From Sedimentimonas flavescens (lineage in GTDB: Bacteria > Pseudomonadota > Alphaproteobacteria > Rhodobacterales > Rhodobacteraceae): DNA of 64,000 nt. Below are positions 9,517 to 19,400 of this stretch, in pieces; position 1 is the stretch's first letter; each line of letters starts with the position of its first letter. The DNA lies in NCBI RefSeq assembly GCF_019264375.1, contig NZ_JAHVAI010000001.1, positions 310,001 to 374,000 on the forward strand. The letters are read 5' to 3'. Position numbers and translations under genes: made by a program. The notes below the pieces were generated by a model, which ran no database searches, was not told the DNA's origin, and worked only from the letters and a program-made list of their open reading frames with translations.

Positions 9517-9547
9517 TGTGATCACACTTTTTCAGCCTGTGATCACA
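9517..9547. promoter_or_regulatory. paired TGTGATCACA operators upstream of sucC
   Basis: Two perfect palindromes, 9517-9526 and 9538-9547, lie with centres 21 bp apart and about 115 bp before the sucC ATG. The flanks also match the sdhC pair: GGCATT before the first site and TTTTCAG between the sites, on the same strand. This likely controls the sucC-led operon; the divergent glycosyltransferase gene is also within reach. Binding by the GntR regulator at 19401-20048 is inferred. Confidence 0.78.
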
Positions 9548-9656
9548 AAGTGCAATTTTCTGCTGATACAGGGCTTCGAGGCGCATTTATCGTTTTGTTA
9601 CGGGGGCCGAATATGCCACTAAACCCTCCAAATCGCACCAGCATGGGACAACTGCC

Positions 9657-10850
9657 ATGAACATTCATGAATATCAGGCGAAGCAGCTCCTCAAGAGCTA
9701 CGGCTGCCCGGTCTCCGACGGCCGCGTGGTTCTCAAGGCGGAAGACGCCAAGACCGCCGCGGGCGAACTCGACGGCCCGCTGTGGGTCGTGAAGTCGCAA
9801 ATCCACGCGGGTGGCCGCGGCAAGGGCAAGTTCAAAGAGCCCGAAGCCGGCGAGAAGGGCGGCGTGCGCCTGGCCAAGTCGGTTGCTGAGGCGGCCGAAC
9901 TGGCCCGCCAAATGCTTGGCAAGACCCTGGTGACGCACCAGACCGGCCCGGCCGGCAAGCAGGTCAACCGCATCTACATCGAAGACGGCTCGGACATCTC
10001 GCGCGAACTTTACCTCGCGCTGCTGGTTGACCGCGGCTCGTCGCGCGTCTCGGTCGTGTGCTCGACCGAAGGCGGCATGGACATCGAGGAGGTCGCTGCT
10101 TCGACCCCCGAGAAGATCCTGACCCTGACCATCGACCCGGCCGTGGGCTACATGCCCTACCACGGTCGCCGCGTGGCCTTCGCCCTCGGCCTCGAAGGCG
10201 GTCAGGTCAAGCAGATGACCCAGATCCTCGGCAACATGTACCGCGCCTTCATGGACAAGGACATGGAGATGCTCGAGATCAACCCGCTGATCGTGATGAC
10301 CGACGGCAACCTCAAGCTGCTCGACGCCAAAGTGGGCTTCGACAACAACGCGCTCTACCGTCACCAGGACATCATGGAGCTGCGCGACACCACCGAGGAA
10401 GACCCCAAGGAACTCGAAGCGTCGAAGTTCGACCTGAACTACATCGCGCTCGACGGTGAGATCGGCTGCATGGTGAACGGCGCGGGTCTGGCGATGGCCA
10501 CCATGGACATCATCAAGCTCTACGGCGCTGAGCCGGCGAACTTCCTCGACGTTGGCGGCGGCGCCACGAAAGAGAAAGTGACCGAGGCCTTCAAGATCAT
10601 CACCTCGGATCCGAACGTCAAAGGCATCCTCGTGAACATCTTCGGCGGCATCATGCGCTGCGACATCATCGCCGAGGGCGTGATCGCCGCGGTGAAGGAA
10701 GTCGGCCTGCAGGTTCCGCTCGTTGTGCGCCTCGAAGGTACCAACGTCGAGCTCGGCAAAGAGATCATCAAGAACTCGGGTCTGAACGTGATCGCGGCGG
10801 ACAACCTCGCCGACGGCGCCCAGAAGATCGTGAAAGCGGTGAAAGGCTAA
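9657..10850 (+). CDS. sucC: succinyl-CoA synthetase beta subunit
   Basis: ADP-forming succinate-CoA ligase beta chain (397 aa), which with SucD makes ATP and succinate from succinyl-CoA. The N-terminal ATP-grasp domain begins [19 protein letters not shown] and contains [14 protein letters not shown]. The C-terminal domain has [17 protein letters not shown] and [10 protein letters not shown], the phosphohistidine-facing loop. The ribosome site is weak (GGGACA). Normally sucD follows directly, but here a sulfotransferase-like gene is inserted 12 bp after the stop. The 5' region carries the double regulator palindrome. Confidence 0.98.
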   Translation: MNIHEYQAKQLLKSYGCPVSDGRVVLKAEDAKTAAGELDGPLWVVKSQIHAGGRGKGKFKEPEAGEKGGVRLAKSVAEAAELARQMLGKTLVTHQTGPAGKQVNRIYIEDGSDISRELYLALLVDRGSSRVSVVCSTEGGMDIEEVAASTPEKILTLTIDPAVGYMPYHGRRVAFALGLEGGQVKQMTQILGNMYRAFMDKDMEMLEINPLIVMTDGNLKLLDAKVGFDNNALYRHQDIMELRDTTEEDPKELEASKFDLNYIALDGEIGCMVNGAGLAMATMDIIKLYGAEPANFLDVGGGATKEKVTEAFKIITSDPNVKGILVNIFGGIMRCDIIAEGVIAAVKEVGLQVPLVVRLEGTNVELGKEIIKNSGLNVIAADNLADGAQKIVKAVKG

Positions 10851-10862
10851 GGCTGTCGCGTC

Positions 10863-11576
10863 ATGATCGTCTCGCACGCCCACAAGTTCATCTACCTCCG
10901 CACGGAAAAGACGGGTAGCACCGCCTTGACCGCTGCGCTGGCACAGTACTGTGGGCGTGAAGAGAACCTGAAGGCGAACTTGCGGACCCCGATCTCGCGG
11001 CATTTGCCGTGGATTTCGGGTGGGCTGCAGCGTCGGTTCCCGGAGGTCTTCGGCCTCCACTACCACGCGACCGCCGAACAGGTGCGCCGGATCCTCGGCC
11101 CCAAGGTCTGGGACAGCTACTTTAAGTTCGCTGTCGAACGGAATCCGTGGGAACGGCAGATCTCGCTCTTCTACCATCGCCGCGGTCGCGACGGTGGTGT
11201 GCCGGGCGATTTCGACCGCGCGCAACGCTCATTGACGTACAACCTTCTGCACCACAACCGCCTGAACAATTGGGGCGTCTATGCCATCGGCGATGAAATC
11301 GTCGCGGATCAGGTGATCCGTTACGAAGACCTCAACGATGCGCTGCCCGGTCTCTTCGACCGGATCGGGCTGCCCCGGGATCTGGTCCTGCCGCGCCGCA
11401 ACTTCGGGCACGGCGGAGAGCGCCAGCACTATTCGAGCTACTACACTCCGGCCAGCCGCGATCTTGTCGCCAGTTGGTACCGGCGTGAAATCGAAGCCTT
11501 TGGATTCACCTTCGATGACCAGGGGCAACCGCAAACGGACAATGCCGGGCCCGCCGTGGCCCAGCCCATTCAATGA
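10863..11576 (+). CDS. sulfotransferase family protein inserted between sucC and sucD
   Basis: Predicted PAPS-dependent sulfotransferase (237 aa, Sulfotransfer_2-like). The 5'-phosphosulfate loop is [10 protein letters not shown] (residues 13-22) and the 3'-phosphate-binding motif [13 protein letters not shown] centres on Arg93. A histidine in [11 protein letters not shown] may be catalytic. No signal peptide or membrane helix. It starts 12 bp after sucC and ends 10 bp before sucD, so it must share their transcript. Nothing in the TCA cycle needs such an enzyme; likely targets are glycans or lipids, and the real acceptor is unknown. Base composition is slightly less biased than sucC/sucD, consistent with a later insertion. 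Confidence 0.85.
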   Translation: MIVSHAHKFIYLRTEKTGSTALTAALAQYCGREENLKANLRTPISRHLPWISGGLQRRFPEVFGLHYHATAEQVRRILGPKVWDSYFKFAVERNPWERQISLFYHRRGRDGGVPGDFDRAQRSLTYNLLHHNRLNNWGVYAIGDEIVADQVIRYEDLNDALPGLFDRIGLPRDLVLPRRNFGHGGERQHYSSYYTPASRDLVASWYRREIEAFGFTFDDQGQPQTDNAGPAVAQPIQ

Positions 11577-11586
11577 AGGATCAGAC

Positions 11587-12474
11587 ATGGCAGTCCTCGT
11601 TAACGAAAACACCAAAGTCATCTGCCAGGGCTTCACCGGCTCGCAGGGTACGTTCCACTCGGAACAGGCAATCGCTTACGGCACCAAGATGGTTGGCGGC
11701 GTGACCCCCGGCAAGGGCGGCACCTCGCACCTGAACCTGCCGGTGTTCAACTCGGTCCATGAGGCGAAAGCCGTGACCGGCGCGAACGCCACCGCGATCT
11801 ACGTTCCGCCGCCCTTCGCGGCCGACTCGATCCTTGAGGCGATCGACGCCGAGATGGAACTGATCGTGTGCATCACCGAGGGTATCCCGGTGCTCGACAT
11901 GATGCGCGTCAAGCGCGCGCTGATCGACTCCAAGTCGCGCCTGATCGGGCCGAACTGCCCCGGCGTTATCACCCCCGACGCCTGCAAGATCGGCATCATG
12001 CCGGGCCACATCCACCGTCGCGGCTCGTGCGGCGTGGTCTCGCGCTCGGGCACGCTGACCTATGAAGCCGTGAAGCAGACCTCGGACCTTGGCCTCGGCC
12101 AGTCCTCGGCTGTCGGCATCGGCGGCGACCCGATCAAGGGCACCGAGCATATCGACGTGCTCGACATGTTCCTGGACGACCCGGAAACCACCTCGATCAT
12201 CATGATCGGCGAAATCGGCGGTTCGGCCGAAGAGGAAGCCGCGGAGTTCCTGAAGGAGCAGAAGAAGAAAGGCCGCTGGAAGCCGACCGCTGGCTTCATC
12301 GCCGGCCGCACCGCTCCTCCCGGCCGCCGCATGGGCCACGCCGGCGCGATCGTGTCGGGCGGCAAAGGCGACGCCGAGTCGAAGATCGAGGCGATGCGCT
12401 CGGCCGGTATCGTTGTCGCGGAAAGCCCCGCGCATCTCGGCGAAGCCGTGATGAAGGCGATCAAGGGCGAATGA
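11587..12474 (+). CDS. sucD: succinyl-CoA synthetase alpha subunit
   Basis: Alpha chain (295 aa) that carries the phosphohistidine intermediate and the CoA site. It shows the CoA-binding N-terminus [20 protein letters not shown], the GPNCPGVI strand and the active-site histidine His251 in [17 protein letters not shown]. The ATG was chosen over longer in-frame upstream sequence, which is antisense-free coding of the sulfotransferase in another frame; it has a GAAGGA ribosome site. A strong hairpin follows the gene, before sucA. Confidence 0.98.
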   Translation: MAVLVNENTKVICQGFTGSQGTFHSEQAIAYGTKMVGGVTPGKGGTSHLNLPVFNSVHEAKAVTGANATAIYVPPPFAADSILEAIDAEMELIVCITEGIPVLDMMRVKRALIDSKSRLIGPNCPGVITPDACKIGIMPGHIHRRGSCGVVSRSGTLTYEAVKQTSDLGLGQSSAVGIGGDPIKGTEHIDVLDMFLDDPETTSIIMIGEIGGSAEEEAAEFLKEQKKKGRWKPTAGFIAGRTAPPGRRMGHAGAIVSGGKGDAESKIEAMRSAGIVVAESPAHLGEAVMKAIKGE

Positions 12475-12482
12475 TCCCTGCC

Positions 12483-12508
12483 GGAGGTCGCGGGCTACCG
12501 CGACCTCC
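12483..12508 (+). terminator. strong hairpin after sucD without a T-tract
   Basis: Perfect 11-bp stem GGAGGTCGCGG / CCGCGACCTCC with a GCTA tetraloop, 8 bp after the sucD stop. It is followed by ACCCCACTC rather than a run of T. It may be an RNA stabiliser or partial attenuator between sucCD and sucAB rather than a true intrinsic terminator. Confidence 0.6.
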
Positions 12509-12597
12509 ACCCCACTCACAAGTGCCAAGGAGGGTGTGCCCTCTTTCGCCCTTCTGAGTGACGCTCAAAGGCCGGCTTTGCCGGAGCGGGAGGAATA

Positions 12598-12741
12598 ATG
12601 GACGCTAATTTGTCCCAGATGGCCCATTTGGCCGCGGCGCATTTCGTGCCGGTCGGGTGCTTTGCCGCTGCCCCTCCCCTTCGCTCCACCGCCGACCTTG
12701 GGCGATCGCCCCGCTCTTTCGCGGCGGACTCCGCAAGCTGA
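12598..12741 (+). CDS. possible small ORF / leader peptide before sucA (47 aa)
   Basis: An ATG preceded by GCGGGAGGAATA, a better ribosome site than that of sucA itself, opens a 47-codon frame. It begins MDANLSQMAHLAAAHF and ends 51 bp before the sucA start. The sequence is Ala/Ser/Pro-rich with no recognised domain and two cysteine-free halves apart from one VGCF. It could be a translated leader affecting sucA expression or a chance frame. The whole 318-bp sucD-sucA gap otherwise holds only the hairpin at 12483 and a short CCGGC/GCCGG stem near 12572-12584. Confidence 0.35.
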   Translation: MDANLSQMAHLAAAHFVPVGCFAAAPPLRSTADLGRSPRSFAADSAS

Positions 12742-12792
12742 TCCGCCCCCCGCCCCTCACTGGCCCCTCAGCCGTTTCCAAGGATAACCGTC

Positions 12793-15759
12793 ATGAACGA
12801 CCAATCCCCCAACGACCAGTTCCACGCGTCGAGCTTCCTGCAAGGCGCCAACTCGGACTATGTCGAACAGCTTTACGCGCGCTACGCCGCCGACCCGAAC
12901 TCGGTCGATCCCAGTTGGGGCGCCTTCTTCGCCTCGCTCGGCGATCCCGAACTGGATGTGAAGAAATCCGCCCAGGGCGCCTCTTGGGACCGCACCGACT
13001 GGCCGGTGTCGCCCAATGACGATCTGACCGCCGCTCTGACCGGTGAATGGCCGGTGGCCGCGCCCAAGGAAGGCAAGGCTGCGGGCGACAAGATCAAGTC
13101 GGCCGCCAAGGCCGCCGGCGTCGAGGTTAGCGACGAGGCCGTCAAGCGCGCCGTGCTCGACTCGATCCGCGCGCTGATGATCATCCGCGCCTACCGCATC
13201 CGTGGTCACCTGATCGCCGACATCGACCCCCTGGGGATGCGCGACGCCAGCCTGCACCCCGAGCTTGATCCGAAATCCTACGGCTTCGCCGAAGTCGACA
13301 TGGATCGCCCGATCTTCATCGACAACGTTCTGGGCCTGCAGATCGCGTCGATGCGCCAGATCCTCGACGTGCTCAAGCGCACCTATTGTGGCACCTTCGC
13401 GCTGCAATACATGCACATCTCGAACCCCGAGGAAGCCGGCTGGCTGAAAGAGCGCATCGAGGGCTACGGCAAGGAGATCGCCTTCACCCGCGAAGGCCGC
13501 CGCGCCATCCTGAACAAACTGGTCGAAGCCGAGGGCTACGAAAAGTTTCTGCACGTCAAATACATGGGCACCAAGCGTTTTGGCCTTGATGGCGGCGAAG
13601 CGCTGATCCCGGCGATGGAACAGATCATCAAGCGCGGCGGGCAACTCGGCCTGCGAGATGTCGTCATCGGCATGCCGCACCGCGGCCGCCTGAACGTGCT
13701 TGCCAACGTGATGATGAAGCCCTACCGCGCGATCTTCCACGAATTCCAGGGCGGCTCGTACAAGCCCGATGACGTGGATGGCTCGGGCGACGTGAAATAC
13801 CACCTCGGCGCCTCGTCGGACCGCACCTTCGACGGCAACACTGTGCACCTTTCGCTGACCGCCAACCCCTCGCACCTCGAGGCGGTGAACCCGGTCGTTC
13901 TGGGCAAGGTCCGCGCCAAGCAAGACCAACTGGGCGACGTCGACCGCATCGCGGTTCTGCCGATCCTGCTGCATGGCGACGCGGCCTTTGCGGGCCAGGG
14001 CATCGTGGCCGAGGGCTTCCAGCTTTCGGGCATCAAGGGCCATCGCACCGGCGGCACCATCCATATCGTCGTGAACAACCAGATCGGCTTCACCACGGCG
14101 CCGCACTTCTCGCGCACCTCGCCCTACCCGACCGACATCGCCCTGATGGTGGAAGCGCCGATCTTCCACGTGAACGGCGACGACCCGGAGGCCGTGGTTC
14201 ACGCCGCCAAGGTTGCGATCGAGTTCCGCCAGAAGTTCCACAAGGACGTCGTAATCGACATGTTCTGCTACCGTCGCTTCGGTCACAACGAAGGCGACGA
14301 GCCGATGTTCACCAACCCGCAGATGTACAAGAACATCAAGGGCCACAAGACCACGCTCCAGCTTTATACCGAGCGCCTCGTTGCCGACGGGCTGATCCCG
14401 GAAGGCGAGATCGAGGACATGAAGGCCGCTTTCCAGGCAAGCCTCAACGAAGAGTTCGAGGCCGGCAAGCAGTTCAAGCCGAACAAGGCCGACTGGCTCG
14501 ACGGTCGCTGGAAGCACCTCGAACGCGAGCATGAGGATTACGACGCGGGTACCACCCCGATCGCGCCCGAACTGCTGGCCGAGGTCGGCAATGCGCTGAC
14601 CAGCTACCCGGACAGTTTCGACATCCACAAGACCGTCTCGCGCCAGCTCGAGGCCAAGAAGAAGATGTTCCAGACCGGCACCGGCTTCGACTGGGCAACC
14701 GCCGAGGCGCTTGCCTTCGGTTCGCTGCTCTCGGAAGGTTTTGGTGTGCGTCTGTCGGGGCAGGACTGTACCCGCGGCACCTTCTCGCAGCGCCATTCGG
14801 GCCTTGTCGATCAGACCACCGAAGAGCGTTACTACCCGCTCAACCACATCAAACCCGGTCAGGCCCGCTATGAGGTCATCGACTCGGCGCTGTCGGAATA
14901 CGCGGTTCTGGGCTTCGAATACGGCTACTCGCTGGCGGAACCGAATGCGCTGACCCTGTGGGAAGCCCAGTTCGGCGACTTCGCCAACGGCGCGCAGATC
15001 ATGTTCGACCAGTTCATCAACTCGGGCGAACGCAAGTGGCTGCGTATGTCGGGCCTCGTGTGCCTGCTGCCGCACGGCTTCGAAGGTCAGGGCCCCGAGC
15101 ACTCCTCGGCACGCCTGGAACGCTTCCTGCAACTGTCGGCGGAAGACAACTGGATCGTGGCGAACTGCTCGACCCCGGCGAACTACTTCCACATCCTGCG
15201 TCGCCAGATTCACCGCAAGTTCCGCAAACCGCTGATCCTGATGACGCCGAAGTCGCTTCTGCGCCACCCGCTCTGCGTGTCGAAGGCCGAGGAATTCACC
15301 ACTGGCTCGTTCTTCCGCCGCGTGATGTGGGACGACGCCGATCCGCAGCACAAGGGCAACTCGGAGTTCAAGCTCGCGGACGACGCCAAGATCAAGCGCG
15401 TCGTGATCTGCTCGGGCAAGGTCTATTACGACCTGCTGGCCGAGCGCGACAAGCGCGGCCTCGAGGATGTCTACATCCTGCGCCTCGAACAGTTCTACCC
15501 GTTCCCGGCGCATTCGATGGTCAACGAGCTCAGCCGCTTCAAGGGCGCCGAGATCGTCTGGTGTCAGGAAGAGCCGAAGAACCAGGGCGCCTGGACCTTC
15601 GTCGAGCCGAACATCGAATGGGTGCTCTCGAAGATCGACGCCAAGCACGGTCGTCCGCGCTACGCGGGTCGCGCCGCCTCGGCCTCGCCCGCGACGGGTC
15701 TCGCCAGCCGCCACAAGGCCGAGCAGGAAGCTCTCGTCAACGACGCGCTGGAGGGCTGA
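12793..15759 (+). CDS. sucA: 2-oxoglutarate dehydrogenase E1 component
   Basis: Thiamine-diphosphate-dependent decarboxylase of the 2-oxoglutarate dehydrogenase complex (988 aa). The N-terminal E2-binding segment FLQGANSDYVEQLYARYAAD is followed by the DPSWGAFF motif. The catalytic core has VIGMPHRGRLNVLANVM, the thiamine/Mg motif region GDDPEAVVHAAKVAIEFR and RRFGHNEGDEP. The C-terminal transketolase domain contains LWEAQFGDFANGAQ and LLPHGFEGQGPEHSSARLE. The ATG has an AAGGAT ribosome site. It is separated from sucD by 318 bp with a hairpin and may have its own promoter; sucB starts 3 bp after it. Confidence 0.98.
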   Translation: MNDQSPNDQFHASSFLQGANSDYVEQLYARYAADPNSVDPSWGAFFASLGDPELDVKKSAQGASWDRTDWPVSPNDDLTAALTGEWPVAAPKEGKAAGDKIKSAAKAAGVEVSDEAVKRAVLDSIRALMIIRAYRIRGHLIADIDPLGMRDASLHPELDPKSYGFAEVDMDRPIFIDNVLGLQIASMRQILDVLKRTYCGTFALQYMHISNPEEAGWLKERIEGYGKEIAFTREGRRAILNKLVEAEGYEKFLHVKYMGTKRFGLDGGEALIPAMEQIIKRGGQLGLRDVVIGMPHRGRLNVLANVMMKPYRAIFHEFQGGSYKPDDVDGSGDVKYHLGASSDRTFDGNTVHLSLTANPSHLEAVNPVVLGKVRAKQDQLGDVDRIAVLPILLHGDAAFAGQGIVAEGFQLSGIKGHRTGGTIHIVVNNQIGFTTAPHFSRTSPYPTDIALMVEAPIFHVNGDDPEAVVHAAKVAIEFRQKFHKDVVIDMFCYRRFGHNEGDEPMFTNPQMYKNIKGHKTTLQLYTERLVADGLIPEGEIEDMKAAFQASLNEEFEAGKQFKPNKADWLDGRWKHLEREHEDYDAGTTPIAPELLAEVGNALTSYPDSFDIHKTVSRQLEAKKKMFQTGTGFDWATAEALAFGSLLSEGFGVRLSGQDCTRGTFSQRHSGLVDQTTEERYYPLNHIKPGQARYEVIDSALSEYAVLGFEYGYSLAEPNALTLWEAQFGDFANGAQIMFDQFINSGERKWLRMSGLVCLLPHGFEGQGPEHSSARLERFLQLSAEDNWIVANCSTPANYFHILRRQIHRKFRKPLILMTPKSLLRHPLCVSKAEEFTTGSFFRRVMWDDADPQHKGNSEFKLADDAKIKRVVICSGKVYYDLLAERDKRGLEDVYILRLEQFYPFPAHSMVNELSRFKGAEIVWCQEEPKNQGAWTFVEPNIEWVLSKIDAKHGRPRYAGRAASASPATGLASRHKAEQEALVNDALEG

Positions 15760-15762
15760 TCC

Positions 15763-17286
15763 ATGACCGAAGTCCGCGTCCCCACTCTGGGCGAAAGCGT
15801 GACCGAGGCGACCGTCGCCACCTGGTTCAAGAAACCGGGTGACACGGTCGCGGTCGACGAGATGCTTTGCGAGCTTGAAACCGACAAGGTGACCGTCGAG
15901 GTCCCGGCCCCCGCGGCCGGGGTTCTGACCGAGATCGTCGCCGCCGAGGGCGAGACGGTCGGCGTCAACGCTCTCCTTGCCATCCTTTCCGAAGCGGGCG
16001 CGGCCGCCGCCCCTTCGCAACCGAAATCCGAAGGCGCCAGCCCCTCTGCAACCGCGCCGCAATCCAATGAGGTCAAAATGACGGACGTTATGGTGCCCGC
16101 CCTGGGCGAAAGCGTGTCGGAAGCCACGGTTTCCACCTGGTTCAAGAAGGTCGGCGATACCGTCGCCCAGGACGAGATGCTCTGCGAGCTCGAAACCGAC
16201 AAGGTGTCGGTCGAGGTTCCCTCGCCGGTCGCGGGCGTCCTGACCGAGATCGTCGCGCCCGAAGGCACCACCGTTGACGCCTCGGCGAAACTCGCCGTCG
16301 TGGCCGAAGGCGCCTCGGCTGGCGCCGCAGCGCCGGCCGCCGCTCCCGCCGCAGCGCCAGCACCGGCCGCCGCAGCCGCAGGCAAGGATGTCGAGGATGC
16401 GCCCTCGGCGAAGAAAGCCATGGCCGAAGCCGGCCTCACGCCCGCTCAGGTCCAGGGCTCGGGCCGCGATGGCCGCATCATGAAGGAAGACGTCGCCGCA
16501 GCCGCCGCCAAGCCCGCCGCAGCTGCCGTCTCGATCGCGCCCACCCCGGCCACGGCCCCGCGCGCGCCCTCGATCGCCGAGGATGCGGCCCGCGAAGAGC
16601 GCGTCAAGATGACCCGCCTGCGCGCCACCATCGCCAAGCGCCTCAAGGACAGCCAGAACACCGCTGCCATGCTGACCACCTATAACGAGGTCGACATGTC
16701 GGGCGTCATGGCGCTGCGCAACGAGTACAAGGACCAGTTCGAGAAGAAGCATGGCGTGCGCATGGGCTTCATGTCCTTCTTCACCAAGGCCTGCTGCCAC
16801 GCGCTGAAGGAAGTCCCCGAGGTCAACGCCGAGATCGACGGCGGCGACATCGTCTACAAGCACTACGTCCACATGGGCGTGGCCGCCGGCACGCCGACCG
16901 GCCTCGTGGTTCCGGTCATCCGTGACGCCGACCAGATGTCGTTCGCGGACATCGAGAAAGCCATCGCCGAAAAGGGCAAGCGCGCCCGTGACGGGAAGCT
17001 GTCGATGGCCGAGATGCAGGGCGGCACCTTCACCATCTCGAACGGCGGCGTCTATGGCTCGCTGATGTCCTCGCCGATCCTGAACCCGCCGCAATCGGGC
17101 ATCCTCGGCATGCACAAGATCCAGGATCGCCCCGTGGTCGTGAACGGCCAGATCGTCATCCGCCCGATGATGTATCTCGCACTCAGCTACGACCACCGCA
17201 TCGTCGACGGCAAGGGCGCCGTGACCTTCCTCGTCCGCGTCAAGGAAGCGCTCGAGGATCCGCGCCGCCTGCTGCTGGATCTCTGA
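15763..17286 (+). CDS. sucB: dihydrolipoyllysine-residue succinyltransferase with two lipoyl domains
   Basis: E2 core of the 2-oxoglutarate dehydrogenase complex (507 aa). Unlike the usual one-lipoyl SucB (about 400 aa), it has two tandem lipoyl domains, with lipoyl lysines Lys42 and Lys147 in identical ELETDKV motifs. A long Ala/Pro linker follows, then a peripheral E3-binding domain (about 210-245, [11 protein letters not shown] and [10 protein letters not shown]) and the catalytic domain ending with the active-site His about 478 in [12 protein letters not shown]. An in-frame ATG at 16078 with GAGG upstream would yield a 402-aa one-lipoyl form. It starts 3 bp after sucA. Confidence 0.96.
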   Translation: MTEVRVPTLGESVTEATVATWFKKPGDTVAVDEMLCELETDKVTVEVPAPAAGVLTEIVAAEGETVGVNALLAILSEAGAAAAPSQPKSEGASPSATAPQSNEVKMTDVMVPALGESVSEATVSTWFKKVGDTVAQDEMLCELETDKVSVEVPSPVAGVLTEIVAPEGTTVDASAKLAVVAEGASAGAAAPAAAPAAAPAPAAAAAGKDVEDAPSAKKAMAEAGLTPAQVQGSGRDGRIMKEDVAAAAAKPAAAAVSIAPTPATAPRAPSIAEDAAREERVKMTRLRATIAKRLKDSQNTAAMLTTYNEVDMSGVMALRNEYKDQFEKKHGVRMGFMSFFTKACCHALKEVPEVNAEIDGGDIVYKHYVHMGVAAGTPTGLVVPVIRDADQMSFADIEKAIAEKGKRARDGKLSMAEMQGGTFTISNGGVYGSLMSSPILNPPQSGILGMHKIQDRPVVVNGQIVIRPMMYLALSYDHRIVDGKGAVTFLVRVKEALEDPRRLLLDL

Positions 17287-17295
17287 TCAGATCAC

Positions 17296-17322
17296 GGGGC
17301 GGCCACTGCGCCGCCCCTTCTT
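17296..17322 (+). terminator. hairpin after sucB
   Basis: Stem GGGGCGGC / GCCGCCCC (17296-17303, 17310-17317) with a six-base loop, followed by TTCTTCC. It is 9 bp after the sucB stop. It is probably a terminator that is partly read through into lpd. Confidence 0.65.
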
Positions 17323-17333
17323 CCATCCCGCCC

Positions 17334-17382
17334 CTTCTTCTTGGTGCAAATACCTCGGGGGGCGCGGGGGGCAGCGCCCCCC
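17334..17382 (+). repeat. dispersed intergenic repeat, copy 1
   Basis: A 28-bp box (17334-17361) reading CTTCTTCTTGG, two variable bases, then AAATACCTCGGGGG, followed by a perfect GGGGGGC-AGC-GCCCCCC hairpin (17366-17382). The same box with 26 of 28 bases identical, and the same terminal hairpin, occurs at 35213-35274. It resembles a REP-type family; here it lies between sucB and lpd. Confidence 0.7.
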
Positions 17383-17406
17383 GACACCAGTCAAAGGAAA
17401 ATTCCA

Positions 17407-18795
17407 ATGGCAGATTTCGACGTTATCGTGATCGGCGGCGGCCCCGGTGGCTATGTCTGCGCGATCCGTTGCGCCCAGTTGGGCCTCAAGACCGCCTGCG
17501 TTGAGGGTCGCGGCGCCCTCGGCGGCACCTGCCTCAACGTGGGCTGCATCCCCTCCAAGGCGCTCTTGAACGCCACCCACCACCTGCACGAGGTTCACGA
17601 GAACTTCGAGAAGATGGGCCTGATGGGCGCCAAGGTCAAAGTCGACTGGGCGAAGATGCAGGACTACAAGCAAGACGTCATCAACGGCAACACCAAGGGC
17701 ATCGAGTTCCTCTTCAAGAAGAACAAGGTGACCTACCTGCAGGGCTGGGGCTCGATCCCCGCCGCCGGTCAGGTCAAGGTCGGCGATGAAGTCCACACCG
17801 CCAAGTCGATCGTCATCGCCACCGGCTCCGAACCCGCCTCGCTGCCCGGCATCGAGATCGACGAGGACACCGTCGTCACTTCGACCGGCGCACTCTCGCT
17901 GCCCAAGGTGCCCAAATCGATGGTCGTTATCGGCGCGGGCGTCATTGGCCTCGAAATGGGCTCGGTCTATGCCCGCCTCGGCGCTGAAGTGACCGTGGTC
18001 GAATATCTCGACGCGATCACCCCCGGCATGGATGGCGAGATCGCCAAGTCCTTCCAGAAGATCCTTGCCAAGCAGGGCATCAAGTTCGTGCTCGGCGCCG
18101 CCGTTCAGGGCGTGACCAAGGGTAAGAACAAGAACACCGTCGCCTACAAGCTGCGCAAGGACGAGAGCGAGCACACCCTCGACGCCGAGGTCGTGCTGGT
18201 CGCGACCGGCCGCAAGCCCTACACCGAAGGTCTCGGCCTTGAGGCGCTCGGCGTCGAGATGCTGCCGCGCGGCCAGGTCAAGACCGACGCCCACTGGGCA
18301 ACCTCGGTCAAGGGCATCTACGCCATCGGCGACGCGATCGTCGGCCCGATGCTCGCCCACAAAGCCGAGGATGAGGGCATGGCGGTGGCCGAGGTCATCG
18401 CGGGCAAGCATGGCCACGTGAACTACGATGTGATCCCCGGCGTGATCTACACCACCCCCGAGGTCGCCTCGGTCGGCAAGACCGAAGAGGTGCTCAAGCA
18501 GGAAGGCCGCGCCTACAAGGTCGGCAAGTTCTCCTTCATGGGCAACGGCCGCGCCAAGGCGGTGTTCCAGGCTGATGGCTTCGTCAAACTGATCGTCGAT
18601 GCCGGCACCGACCGCATCCTTGGCTGCCACATCATCGGCCCGGGCGCGGGCGACATGATCCACGAGATCTGCGTGGCCATGGAATTCGGCGCCTCGGCAC
18701 AAGACATCGCGCTGACCTGCCACGCCCACCCGACCTACTCGGAAGCGGTGCGCGAAGCGGCACTGGCCTGCGGCGACGGCGCGATCCACGCCTGA
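17407..18795 (+). CDS. lpd: dihydrolipoyl dehydrogenase (E3)
   Basis: FAD- and NAD-dependent E3 (462 aa) that reoxidises the dihydrolipoyl groups of the 2-oxoglutarate dehydrogenase complex. It has the FAD motif VIGGGPGGY (residues 8-16), the redox disulphide Cys42-Cys47 in [16 protein letters not shown], the NAD motif [12 protein letters not shown] and the catalytic HAHPT (His about 439-441). The start MADFDVIV is preceded by CAAAGGAAAATTCCA; longer in-frame sequence runs through the repeat and is not coding. It follows sucB by 120 bp containing a hairpin and repeat, and ends at a strong terminator. Confidence 0.98.
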   Translation: MADFDVIVIGGGPGGYVCAIRCAQLGLKTACVEGRGALGGTCLNVGCIPSKALLNATHHLHEVHENFEKMGLMGAKVKVDWAKMQDYKQDVINGNTKGIEFLFKKNKVTYLQGWGSIPAAGQVKVGDEVHTAKSIVIATGSEPASLPGIEIDEDTVVTSTGALSLPKVPKSMVVIGAGVIGLEMGSVYARLGAEVTVVEYLDAITPGMDGEIAKSFQKILAKQGIKFVLGAAVQGVTKGKNKNTVAYKLRKDESEHTLDAEVVLVATGRKPYTEGLGLEALGVEMLPRGQVKTDAHWATSVKGIYAIGDAIVGPMLAHKAEDEGMAVAEVIAGKHGHVNYDVIPGVIYTTPEVASVGKTEEVLKQEGRAYKVGKFSFMGNGRAKAVFQADGFVKLIVDAGTDRILGCHIIGPGAGDMIHEICVAMEFGASAQDIALTCHAHPTYSEAVREAALACGDGAIHA

Positions 18796-18812
18796 TCGAC
18801 CCCACAAGATCG

Positions 18813-18840
18813 AAAGGGCGGCCCCCGGGCCGCCCTTTTT
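18813..18840 (+). terminator. lpd terminator
   Basis: Twelve-base-pair palindromic stem AAAGGGCGGCCC / GGGCCGCCCTTT with a minimal CC centre, ending in TTTTT. It separates lpd from the convergent thioesterase gene. Confidence 0.9.
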
Positions 18841-19340
18841 CATTCCGCGCGCTTTGCGGCCAGATCCAGCCGCGCGGCAAACTCGCGCCGCAGGCTCTTG
18901 CGCACCTCGGCGGCCTGCCAGCGGTGGCGTTCAATCTGGGTCTGCGGGTCAAGCGTTGGCACTTCGACGGGGCGGCCCGTCTCATCCACGGCGACCATGG
19001 TGAAGTAACAGCTGTTGGTATGCCGCCGCGTGCCCTTGGTGATGTTCTCTGCCTCGACGCGAATGCCGATCTCCATCGAGCTACGCCCGGTATGGTTCAC
19101 CGCCGCGCGGAACAGCACCAACTCGCCCACATGGATCGGCTCCTTGAAGGTCACCTGATCCACGCTCAGCGTCACCGCGTAGCGCCCCGAGTAGCGCGAG
19201 GCCAGCGAGAAGGCCACGCGGTCAAGCCAGTTCAGCAGCGCGCCGCCATGCACCTTGCCCGAGAAGTTGGCCAGATCCGGCGTCATCAGCACAGTCATCT
19301 CGAGCGATCTGCGCTCGGCTTCGGTAAGTTCACTGGTCAT
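18840..19340 (-). CDS. acyl-CoA thioesterase, hotdog (YciA/BACH-like)
   Basis: Predicted acyl-CoA hydrolase (166 aa) of the cytosolic hotdog type. The signature is FSGKVHGGALLNWLDRVAF, with the catalytic-side HGG and Asp, followed by SVDQVTFKEPIHVGE and SSMEIGIRVEAENI. A conserved basic C-terminal tail follows. The start MTSELTEAE has a GAGGGG ribosome site. It lies 60 bp after the regulator gene and may be co-transcribed with it. The substrate chain length cannot be told from sequence. Confidence 0.9.
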   Translation of the reverse strand: MTSELTEAERRSLEMTVLMTPDLANFSGKVHGGALLNWLDRVAFSLASRYSGRYAVTLSVDQVTFKEPIHVGELVLFRAAVNHTGRSSMEIGIRVEAENITKGTRRHTNSCYFTMVAVDETGRPVEVPTLDPQTQIERHRWQAAEVRKSLRREFAARLDLAAKRAE

Positions 19341-19400
19341 TGGCCCCTCATGCCTTGCTTTAGAGCAGCATGATCGCATGGGGCGCGGCGTCAAGCGCCC

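Noticed and set aside
9415-9525. In-frame N-terminal extension of the glycosyltransferase beginning at a GTG inside the TGTGATCACA site
   Set aside because: The start lies in the operator, has no ribosome site, and the extra residues are not glycosyltransferase-like.
12757-17196. Very long open frame (1479 codons) on the minus strand opposite sucA/sucB
   Set aside because: High-GC codon bias leaves stop codons rare on the opposite strand of well-expressed genes. The product is His/Asp/Gly-rich with no domain, and sucA/sucB are unmistakable.
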